DNA from: Liolophura sinensis
Taxonomy: Eukaryota > Mollusca > Polyplacophora > Chitonida > Chitonidae
DNA length: 64,000 nucleotides
Direction: 5' to 3'
Assembly (NCBI RefSeq): GCF_032854445.1
Contig: NW_027018077.1
Coordinates: 1-64,000 of the forward strand
Made by a program: the position numbers and the translations under genes. Below, piece by piece: positions 27,992-37,873 of the stretch. The notes beneath the pieces were generated by a model. It worked only from the letters and a program-made list of their open reading frames with translations, searched no databases and was not told where the DNA came from. How positions within the stretch are numbered: position 1 is the first letter of the stretch; each line of letters opens with the position of its first letter.

Positions 27992-30900
27992 TAGTAATGA
28001 CCAGTCGCGATTGTACAGAGTACAGTGTAGCCGATTTCAATTAACAAAAAGACCAGGCAAAAATGCAAAAGTGGAAAAACTGTTCCAGTGCGACTAGTAA
28101 GAGTCTAATCCGACGTATTTTGTGACGAGAAATCGAATGGTGCAATCCGCGTTGCTCTACAACCAATACTTTTGGCTGTAGCGACAATTGAATGATCATT
28201 TATGTCATAATCACGTGCCCAGCAACGGCTCTTACTCCATGGAAACCAGGGAAATTTGCAATTTTTCAACAGCTGCCGATGCCTGGCTCAATTCCGCATC
28301 TTTTGGCACCTTACTGAAGTGGGTTAGTGTTCAGTTGTACTTTTTACAGCAGACTGTATCAAGTACCTTGTGTTTTTCACGTACAAATGGTCTGGTTTTT
28401 CTACACGTAGATAAAGACATTGAGATTGTCTTGCACTTAGAAGTAAGGCAATTGCTGGGTGAGTTAAATGGGCTTAGCCCAAAGATTTCAGGTCTTCTGG
28501 GCTACCGAAGGGCACATAACTTATAGTCAAAAGTTAAATATAGTAATGACCAGTCGCAATTGTACAGAGTGCAGTGTAGCCGGTTTTAATTAACAAAAAG
28601 ACCAGGCAAAAATGCAAAAGTGGAAAAACTGTTCCAGTGCTGCTGGTAAGAGGCTAATCCGACGTATTTTGTGACGAGAAATCGAATGGTGCAATCCGCG
28701 TTGCTCTCCGACCAATACTTTTGCCTGTAGTGACAATTGAATGATCATTTATGTCATAATCACGTGCCCAGCAACGGGTCTTACTCCATGGAAACCAGGG
28801 AAATTTGCAATTTTTCAACAGCTGCCGATGCCTGGCTCAATTCCGCATCTTTTGGCACTTTACTGAAGTGGGTCAGTGTTCAGTTGTACTTTTTACAGCA
28901 GACTGTATCAAGTACCTTGTGGTTTTCACGTACAAATGGTGTGGTTTTTCACCATGTAGATAAAGACATTGAAATTGTCTTGCACTTAGAAGTAAGGCAA
29001 TTGCTGGGTGAGTTAAATGGGCTTGGCCCAAAGATTTGACGTCTTCTGGGCTACCGAAGGGCACATAACTTATAGTCAAAAGTTGAATATAGTAATGACC
29101 AGTCGCGATTGTACAGAGTACAGTGTAGCCGATTTCTATTAACAAAAAGACCAGGCAAAAATGCAAAAGTGGACAAACTGTTCCAGTGCTTCTGGTAAGA
29201 GGCTAATCCGACGTATTTTGTGACGAGAAATCGAATGGTGCAAACCGCGTTGCTCTCCGACCAATACTTTTGGCTGTAGCGACAATTGATTGATCATTCA
29301 TGTCATAAACACGTGCCCAGCAACGGCTCTTACTCCATGGAAACCAGGGATATTTGCAATTTTTTAACAGCTGCCGATGCCTGGCCCAATTCTGCATCTT
29401 TTGGCAACTTAAAAATGTGGGTCAGTGTTTAGTTGTACTTTTTACAGCAGACTGTATCAAGTACCTTGTGTTTTTTATGTACAAATGGTGTGGTTTTTCT
29501 ACACGTAGATAAAGACATTGAGATTGTCTTGGACTTAGAAGTAAGACAATTGCTGGGTGAGTTAAATGGGCTTGGCCCAAAGATTTCAGGTCTTCTGGGC
29601 TACCGAAGGGCACATAACTTATAGTCAAAAGTTGAATATAGTAATGACCAGTCGCGATTGTACAGAGTACAGTGTAGCCGATTTCAATTAACAAAAAGAC
29701 CAGGCAAAAATGTAAAAGTGGAAAAACTGTTCCAGTGCTACTAGTAAGAGCCTAATCCGACGTATTTTGTGACGAGAAATCGAATGGTGCAATCTGCGTT
29801 GCTCTCCGACCAATACTTTTGGCTGTAGCGACAATTGAATGATCATTTATGTCATAATCACGTGCCCAGCAACGGCTCTTACTCCATGGAAACCAGGGAA
29901 ATTTGTAATTTTTCAACAGCTGCCGATGCCTGGCTCAATTCCGCATCTTTTGGCACCTTACTGAAGTGGGTTAGTGTTCAGTTGTACTTTTTACAGCAGA
30001 CTGTATCAAGTACCTTGTGTTTTTCACGTACAAATGGTGTGGTTTTTCTACACGTAGATAAAGACATTGAGATTGTCTTGCACTTAGAAGTAAGGCAATT
30101 GCTGGGTGAGTTAAATGGGCTTAGCCCAAAGATTTCAGGTCTTCTGGGCTACCGAAGGGCACATAACTTATAGTCAAAAGTTAAATATAGTAATGACCAG
30201 TCGCAATTGTACAGAGTGCAGTGTAGCCGATTTCAATTAACAAAAAGATCAGGCAAAAATGCAAAAGTGGAAAAACTGTTCCAGTGCTGCTGGTAAGAGG
30301 CTAATCCGACGTATTTTGTGACGAGAAATCGAATGGTGCAATCCGCGTTGCTCTCCGACCAATACTTTTGCCTGTAGTGACAATTGAATGATCATTTATG
30401 TCATAATCACGTGCCCAGCAACGGGTCTTACTCCATGGAAACCAGGGAAATTTGCAATTTTTCAACAGCTGCCGATGCCTGGCTCAATTCCGCATCTTTT
30501 GGCACCTTATTCATGTGGGTCTGTGTTTAGTTGTACTTTTCACAGCAGACTGTATCAAGTACCTTGTGTTTTTCACGTACAAATGGTGTGGTTTTTCTAC
30601 ACGTAGATAAAGACATTGAGATTGTCTTGCACTTAGAAGTAAGGCAATTGCTGGGTGAGTTAAATGGGCTTGGCCCAAAGATTTCAGGTCTTCTGGGCTA
30701 CCGAAGGGCACATAACTTATAGTCAAAAGTTGAATATAGTAAAGACCAGTCGCGATTGTACAGAGTACAGTTTAGCCGATTTCAATTAACAAAAAGACCA
30801 GGCAAAAATGCAAAAGTGGAAAAACTGTTCCAGTGCTACTAGTAAGAGTCTAATCCGACGTATTTTGTGACGAGAAATCGAATGGTGCAAACCGCGTTGC

Positions 30901-31285
30901 TCTCCGACCAATACTTTTGGCTGTAGCGACAATTGATTGATCATTCATGTCATAAACACGTGCCCAGCAACGGCTCTTACTCCATGGAAACCAGGGAAAT
31001 TTGCAATTTTTCAACAGCTGCCGATGCCTGGCTCAATTCCGCATCTTTTGGCACCTTACTGAAGTGGGTCAGTGTTCAGTTGTACTTTTTACAGCAGACT
31101 GTATCAAGTACCTTGTGGTTTTCACGTACAAATGGTGTGGTTTTTCACCATGTAGATAAAGACATTGAAATTGTCTTGCACTTAGAAGTAAGGCAATTGC
31201 TGGGTGAGTTAAATGGGCTTGGCCCAAAGATTTGACGTCTTCTGGGCTACCGAAGGGCACATAACTTATAGTCAAAAGTTGAATA
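27992..31285 (+). repeat. Satellite block between HOR domains (monomers 52-57)
   Basis: Monomers start at 27992, 28541, 29090, 29639, 30188 and 30737. Unit 52 is G-type (GCGACTAG, CTCTACAACC) and matches unit 63. Unit 53 combines a CGCAATTG/GTGCAG left end with an H-type right end (TTTTTCACCATG). Unit 54 is C-type. Units 55 and 56 resemble units 74 and 75 of the later 13-mer (AATGTAAAAG, AGTTAAATATAG). The block therefore contains pieces of both the hexamer and the 13-mer. Confidence 0.7.
30737..31285 (+). repeat. Hybrid monomer 57
   Basis: The left part has the C-type dyad ATTGATTGATCATTC and CATAAACACG. The right part is H-type (GGGAAATTTGC, TTTTTCAACAG, CTTACTGAAG, TTTTTCACCATG). The switch lies between 30956 and 30998, monomer positions 220-262, immediately after the CACGTG element. 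From here the match to the next hexamer copy (offset 3,294 bp) begins. Confidence 0.75.
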
Positions 31286-32579
31286 TAGTAATGACCAGTC
31301 GCGATTGTGCAGAGTACAGTGTAGCCGATTTCAATTAACAAAAAGACCAGGCAAAAATGCAAAAGTGGAAAAACTGTTCCAGTGCTGCTGGTAAGAAGCT
31401 AATCCGACGTATTTTGTGACGACAAATCGAATGGTGCAAACCGCGTTGCTCTCCGAGCAATACTTTTGCCTGTAGTGACAACTGAATGATCATTTATGTC
31501 ATAATCACGTGCCCAGCAACGGCTCTTACTCCATGGAAACCAGGGAAATTTGCAATTTTTCAACAGCTACCGATGCCTGGCTCCATTCCGCATCTTTTGG
31601 CACCTTATTCATGTGGGTCTGTGGTCAGTTGTACTTTTTACAGCAGACTGTATCAAGTACCTTGTGTTTTTCACGTACAAATGGTGTGGTTTTTCTACAC
31701 GTAGATAAAGACATTGAGATTGTCTTGCACTTAGAAGAAAGGCAATTGCTGGGTGAGTTAAATGGGCTTAGCCCAAAGATTTCAGGTCTTCTGGGCTACC
31801 GAAGGGCACATAACTTATAGTCAAAAGTTGAATATAGTAATGACCAGTCGCGATTGTACAGAGTACAGTGTAGCCGATTTCAATTAACAAAAAGACCAGG
31901 TAAAAATGCAAAAGTGGAAAAACTGTTCCAGTGCTGCTGGTAAGAGTCTAATCCGACGTATTTTGTGACGAGAAATCGAATGGTGCAAACCGCGTTGCTC
32001 TCCGACCAATACTTTTGGCTGTAGTGACAATTGAATGATCATTTATGTCATAAACACGTGCCCAGCAACGGCTCTTACTCCATGGAAACCAGGGAAATTT
32101 GCAATTTTTCAACAGCTGCCGATGCCTGGCTCAATTCCGCATCTTTTGGCACCTTACTGAAGTGGGTCAGTGTTCAGTTGTACTTTTTACAGCAGACTGT
32201 ATCAAGTACCTTGTGGTTTTCACGTACAAATGGTGTGGTTTTTCTACACGTAGATAAAGACATTGAGATTGTCTTGCACTTAGAAGTAAGGCAATTACTG
32301 GGTGAGTTAAATGGGCTTAGCCCAAAGATTTGACGTCTTCTGGGCTACCGAAGGGCACATAACTTATAGTCAAAAGTTGAAAATAGTAATGAACAGTCGC
32401 GATTGTACAGAGTACAGTTTAGCCGATTTCAATTAACAAAAAGACGAAGCAAAAATGCAAAAGTGGAAAAACTGTTCCAGTGCTACTAGTAAGAGGCTAA
32501 TCGGACGTAATTTGTGACGAGAAATCGAATGGTGCAAACCGCGTTGCTCTCCGACCAATACTTTTGGCTGTAGCGACAG

Positions 32580-32595
32580 ATCAATGATCATTGAT
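32580..32595. other. 16-bp perfect palindrome in B-type monomers (example)
   Basis: ATCAATGATCATTGAT is its own reverse complement and occupies monomer positions 197-212 of B and B' units (shown for unit 60). It recurs in most B-type copies, for example 12267-12282. A'- and D-type units retain a 10-bp core, AATGATCATT. C-type units keep only TGATCA, because the flanking bases are changed. The dyad could be a binding site or extrude a small cruciform; no binding protein can be identified from sequence. Confidence 0.8.
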
Positions 32596-32601
32596 GTCAT
32601 A

Positions 32602-32609
32602 ATCACGTG
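32602..32609 (+). promoter_or_regulatory. ATCACGTG element (E-box; CDEI-like) in each monomer (example)
   Basis: ATCACGTG at monomer positions 219-226 lies 6 bp after the palindrome. It contains the palindromic bHLH core CACGTG and matches RTCACRTG, the CDEI consensus of budding-yeast centromeres bound by Cbf1. CACGTG is kept in nearly every monomer. The full ATCACGTG is lost in C-type and several A' units, which read AACACGTG. The match to CDEI may be coincidence. Function as a bHLH site in this organism is inference. Confidence 0.5.
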
Positions 32610-32860
32610 CCCAGCAACGGCTCTTACTCCATGGAAACCAGGGATATTTGCAATTTTTTAACAGCTGCCGATGCCTGGCCCAATTCCACATCTTTTGGCA
32701 CCTTATAAATGTGGGTCAGTGTTTAGTTGTACTTTTTACAGCAGACTGTATCAAGTACCTTGTGTTTTTTATGTACAAATGGTCTGGTTTTTCTACACGT
32801 AGATAAAGACATTGAGATTGTCTTGGACTTAGAAGTAAGGCAATTGCTGGGTGAGTTAAA

Positions 32861-32873
32861 TGGGCTTGGCCCA
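32861..32873. other. Short inverted repeat TGGGC-N3-GCCCA (example)
   Basis: TGGGCTTGGCCCA, or TGGGCTTAGCCCA with 6-bp arms in other units, lies at monomer positions 478-490. The A/G change still leaves 5-bp arms. Some units break the right arm (GCCGAAAG, GCCGATAG, AGATCAAAG). A neighbouring 8-bp palindrome, GCAATTGC, is at 32840-32847. Both may be incidental to the repeat. Confidence 0.4.
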
Positions 32874-34579
32874 AAGATTTGACGTCTTCTGGGCTACCGA
32901 AGGGCACATAACTTATAGTCAAAAGTTGAATATAGTAATGACCAGTCGCGATTGTACAGAGTACAGTGTAGCCGATTTCAATTAACAAAAAGACCAGGCA
33001 AAAATGCAAAAGTGGACAAACTGTTCCAGTGCTGCTGGTAAGAGGCTAATCCGACGTATTTTGTGACGAGAAATCGAATGGTGCAAACCGCGTTGCTCTC
33101 CGACCAATACTTTTGGCTGTAGCGACAATTGATTGATCATTCATGTCATAAACACGTGCCCAGCAACGGCTCTTACTCCATGGAAACCAGGGATATTTGC
33201 AATTTTTTAACAGCTGCCGATGCCTGGCCCAATTCTGCATCTTTTGGCAACTTAAAAATGTGGGTCAGTGTTTAGTTGTACTTTTTACAGCAGACTGTAT
33301 CAAGTACCTTGTGTTTTTTATGTACAAATGGTGTGGTTTTTCTACACGTAGATAAAGACATTGAGATTGTCTTGCACTTAGAAGTAAGGCAATTGCTGGG
33401 TGAGTTAAATGGGCTTAGCCCAAAGATTTGACGTCTTCTGGGCTACCGAAGGGCACATAACTTATAGTCAAAAGTTGAATATAGTAATGAACAGTCGCGA
33501 TTGTACAGAGTACAGTTTAGCCGATTTCAATTAACAAAAAGACGAAGCAAAAATGCAAAAGTGGACAAACTGTTTCAGTGCTACTAGTAAGAGGCTAATC
33601 CGACGTATTTTGTGACGAGAAATCGAATGGTGCAAACCGCGTTGCTCTCCGACCAATACTTTTGGCTGTAGCGACAGATCAATGATCATTGATGTCATAA
33701 TCACGTGCCCAGCAACGGCTCTTACTCCATGGAAACCAGGGATATTTGCAATTTTTTAACAGCTGCCGATGCCTGGTCCAATTCCACATCTTTTGGCACC
33801 TTAAAAATGTGGGTCAGTGTTTAGTTGTACTTTTTACAGCAGACTGTATCAAGTACCTTGTGTTTTTTATGTACAAATGGTGTGGTTTTTCTACACGTAG
33901 ATAAAGACATTGAGATTGTCTTGGACTTAGAAGTAAGGCAATTGCTGGGTGAGTTAAATGGGCTTAGCCCAAAGATTTGACGTCTTCTGGGCTACCGAAG
34001 GGCACATAACTTATAGTCAAAAGTTGAAAATAGTAATGACCAGTCGCGATTGTACAGAGTACAGTGTAGCCGATTTCAATTAACAAAAAGACCAGGCAAA
34101 AATGCAAAAGTGGAAAAACTGTTCCAGTGCGACTAGTAAGAGTCTAATCCGACGTATTTTGTGACGAGAAATCGAATGGTGCAATCCGCGTTGCTCTACA
34201 ACCAATACTTTTGGCTGTAGCGACAATTGAATGATCATTTATGTCATAATCACGTGCCCAGCAACGGCTCTTACTCCATGGAAACCAGGGAAATTTGCAA
34301 TTTTTCAACAGCTGCCGATGCCTGGCTCAATTCCGCATCTTTTGGCACCTTACTGAAGTGGGTCAGTGTTCAGTTGTACTTTTTACAGCAGACTGTATCA
34401 AGTACCTTGTGGTTTTCACGTACAAATGGTGTGGTTTTTCACCATGTAGATAAAGACATTGAAATTGTCTTGCACTTAGAAGTAAGGCAATTGCTGGGTG
34501 AGTTAAATGGGCTTGGCCCAAAGATTTGACGTCTTCTGGGCTACCGAAGGGCACATAACTTATAGTCAAAAGTTGAATA

Positions 34580-37500
34580 TAGTAATGACCAGTCGCGATT
34601 GTGCAGAGTACAGTGTAGCCGATTTCAATTAACAAAAAGACCAGGCAAAAATGCAAAAGTGGAAAAACTGTTCCAGTGCTGCTGGTAAGAAGCTAATCCG
34701 ACGTATTTTGTGACGACAAATCGAATGGTGCAAACCGCGTTGCTCTCCGAGCAATACTTTTGCCTGTAGTGACAACTGAATGATCATTTATGTCATAATC
34801 ACGTGCCCAGCAACGGCTCTTACTCCATGGAAACCAGGGAAATTTGCAATTTTTCAACAGCTACCGATGCCTGGCTCCATTCCGCATCTTTTGGCACCTT
34901 ATTCATGTGGGTCTGTGGTCAGTTGTACTTTTTACAGCAGACTGTATCAAGTACCTTGTGTTTTTCACGTACAAATGGTGTGGTTTTTCTACACGTAGAT
35001 AAAGACATTGAGATTGTCTTGCACTTAGAAGAAAGGCAATTGCTGGGTGAGTTAAATGGGCTTAGCCCAAAGATTTCAGGTCTTCTGGGCTACCGAAGGG
35101 CACATAACTTATAGTCAAAAGTTGAATATAGTAATGACCAGTCGCGATTGTACAGAGTACAGTGTAGCCGATTTCAATTAACAAAAAGACCAGGTAAAAA
35201 TGCAAAAGTGGAAAAACTGTTCCAGTGCTGCTGGTAAGAGTCTAATCCGACGTATTTTGTGACGAGAAATCGAATGGTGCAAACCGCGTTGCTCTCCGAC
35301 CAATACTTTTGGCTGTAGTGACAATTGAATGATCATTTATGTCATAAACACGTGCCCAGCTACGGCTCTTACTCCATGGAAACCAGGGAAATTTGCAATT
35401 TTTCAACAGCTGCCGATGCCTGGCTCAATTCCGCATCTTTTGGCACCTTACTGAAGTGGGTCAGTGTTCAGTTGTACTTTTTACAGCAGACTGTATCAAG
35501 TACCTTGTGGTTTTCACGTACAAATGGTGTGGTTTTTCTACACGTAGATAAAGACATTGAGATTGTCTTGCACTTAGAAGTAAGGCAATTACTGGGTGAG
35601 TTAAATGGGCTTAGCCCAAAGATTTGACGTCTTCTGGGCTACCGAAGGGCACATAACTTATAGTCAAAAGTTGAAAATAGTAATGAACAGTCGCGATTGT
35701 ACAGAGTACAGTTTAGCCGATTTCAATTAACAAAAAGACGAAGCAAAAATGCAAAAGTGGAAAAACTGTTCCAGTGCTACTAGTAAGAGGCTAATCGGAC
35801 GTAATTTGTGACGAGAAATCGAATGGTGCAAACCGCGTTGCTCTCCGACCAATACTTTTGGCTGTAGCGACAGATCAATGATCATTGATGTCATAATCAC
35901 GTGCCCAGCAACGGCTCTTACTCCATCGAAACCAGGGATATTTGCAATTTTTTAACAGCTGCCGATGCCTGGCCCAATTCCACATCTTTTGGCACCTTAT
36001 AAATGTGGGTCAGTGTTTAGTTGTACTTTTTACAGCAGACTGTATCAAGTACCTTGTGTTTTTTATGTACAAATGGTCTGGTTTTTCTACACGTAGATAA
36101 AGACATTGAGATTGTCTTGGACTTAGAAGTAAGGCAATTGCTGGGTGAGTTAAATGGGCTTGGCCCAAAGATTTGACGTCTTCTGGGCTACCGAAGGGCA
36201 CATAACTTATAGTCAAAAGTTGAATATAGTAATGACCAGTCGCGATTGTACAGAGTACAGTGTAGCCGATTTCAATTAACAAAAAGACCAGGCAAAAATG
36301 CAAAAGTGGACAAACTGTTCCAGTGCTGCTGGTAAGAGGCTAATCCGACGTATTTTGTGACGAGAAATCGAATGGTGCAAACCGCGTTGCTCTCCGACCA
36401 ATACTTTTGGCTGTAGCGACAATTGATTGATCATTCATGTCATAAACACGTGCCCAGCAACGGCTCTTACTCCATGGAAACCAGGGATATTTGCAATTTT
36501 TTAACAGCTGCCGATGCCTGGCCCAATTCTGCATCTTTTGGCAACTTAAAAATGTGGGTCAGTGTTTAGTTGTACTTTTTACAGCAGACTGTATCAAGTA
36601 CCTTGTGTTTTTTATGTACAAATGGTGTGGTTTTTCTACACGTAGATAAAGACATTGAGATTGTCTTGCACTTAGAAGTAAGGCAATTGCTGGGTGAGTT
36701 AAATGGGCTTAGCCCAAAGATTTGACGTCTTCTGGGCTACCGAAGGGCACATAACTTATAGTCAAAAGTTGAATATAGTAATGAACAGTCGCGATTGTAC
36801 AGAGTACAGTTTAGCCGATTTCAATTAACAAAAAGACGAAGCAAAAATGCAAAAGTGGACAAACTGTTTCAGTGCTACTAGTAAGAGGCTAATCCGACGT
36901 ATTTTGTGACGAGAAATCGAATGGTGCAAACCGCGTTGCTCTCCGACCAATACTTTTGGCTGTAGCGACAGATCAATGATCATTGATGTCATAATCACGT
37001 GCCCAGCAACGGCTCTTACTCCATGGAAACCAGGGATATTTGCAATTTTTTAACAGCTGCCGATGCCTGGTCCAATTCCACATCTTTTGGCACCTTAAAA
37101 ATGTGGTCAGTGTTTAGTTGTACTTTTTACAGCAGACTGTATCAAGTACCTTGTGTTTTTTATGTACAAATGGTGTGGTTTTTCTACACGTAGATAAAGA
37201 CATTGAGATTGTCTTGGACTTAGAAGTAAGGCAATTGCTGGGTGAGTTAAATGGGCTTAGCCCAAAGATTTGACGTCTTCTGGGCTACCGAAGGGCACAT
37301 AACTTATAGTCAAAAGTTGAAAATAGTAATGACCAGTCGCGATTGTACAGAGTACAGTGTAGCCGATTTCAATTAACAAAAAGACCAGGTAAAAATGCAA
37401 AAGTGGAAAAATTGTTCCAGTGCGACTAGTAAGAGTCTAATCCGACGTATTTTGTGACGAGAAATCGAATGGTGCAATCCGCGTTGCTCTACAAACCAAT

Positions 37501-37873
37501 ACTTTTGGCTGTAGCGACAATTGAATGATCATTTATGTCATAATCACGTGCCCAGCAACGGCTCTTACTCCATGGAAACCAGGGATATTTGCAATTTTTC
37601 AACAGCTGCCGATGCCTGGCTCAATTCCGCATCTTTTGGCATTTTACTGAAGTGGGTTAGTGTTCAGTTGTACTTTTTACAGCAGACTGTATCAAGTACC
37701 TTGTTTTTTTCACGTACAAATGGTGTGGTTTTTCTACACGTAGATAAAGACATTGAGATTGTCTTCCACTTAGAAGTAAGGCAATTGCTGGGTGAGTTAA
37801 ATGGGCTTAGCCCAAAGATTTCAGGTCTTCTGGGCTACCGAAGGGCACATAACTTATAGTCAAAAGTTGAATA
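34580..37873 (+). repeat. Hexameric HOR, copy 2 (monomers 64-69)
   Basis: Monomers start at 34580, 35129, 35678, 36227, 36776 and 37324 and match copy 1 one for one at 3,294 bp. The differences I noticed are few: a T at 35361 where copy 1 has A (32067), a C at 35927 where copy 1 has G (32633), and one G lost in ATGTGGTCAG near 37104. Unit 69 diverges more: it has CTCTACAAACC, and the right half lacks the TTTTTCACCATG variant. A third, looser copy of the D-A'-B-C start continues from 37874. Confidence 0.9.

Larger units (their letters stand above)
31286..34579 (+). repeat. Hexameric HOR, copy 1 (monomers 58-63)
   Basis: Six monomers start at 31286 (D), 31835 (A'), 32384 (B), 32933 (C), 33482 (B') and 34031 (G/H), each exactly 549 bp, for a 3,294-bp unit. 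This copy is the cleanest reference for subtypes. D has GACGACAAATCG, GAGCAATAC, CAGCTACCG and GAAGAAAGG. A' has CATAAACACG and TTGTGGTTTTCACG. B has AATCGGACGTAATTTG and CCTTATAAATG. C has ATTGATTGATCATTC and AATTCTGCATC. B' has GACAAACTGTTTCAG and CTGGTCCAATTCC. G/H has GCGACTAG, CTCTACAACC and TTTTTCACCATG. The next copy follows directly and is almost identical. Confidence 0.9.

Noticed and set aside
32384-32932. Tandem small-RNA genes (5S rRNA, tRNA, snRNA or spliced leader)
   Set aside because: There is no 5S internal control region, no tRNA A/B boxes and no cloverleaf. The AATACTTTTGG downstream of GTAAGAG is only loosely Sm-like, and there is no sharply conserved transcript-sized core.
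32384-32932. Internal 183-bp sub-repeat within the 549-bp monomer
   Set aside because: Comparing the three thirds by eye shows no convincing similarity beyond short strings such as GTAC and CAATT.
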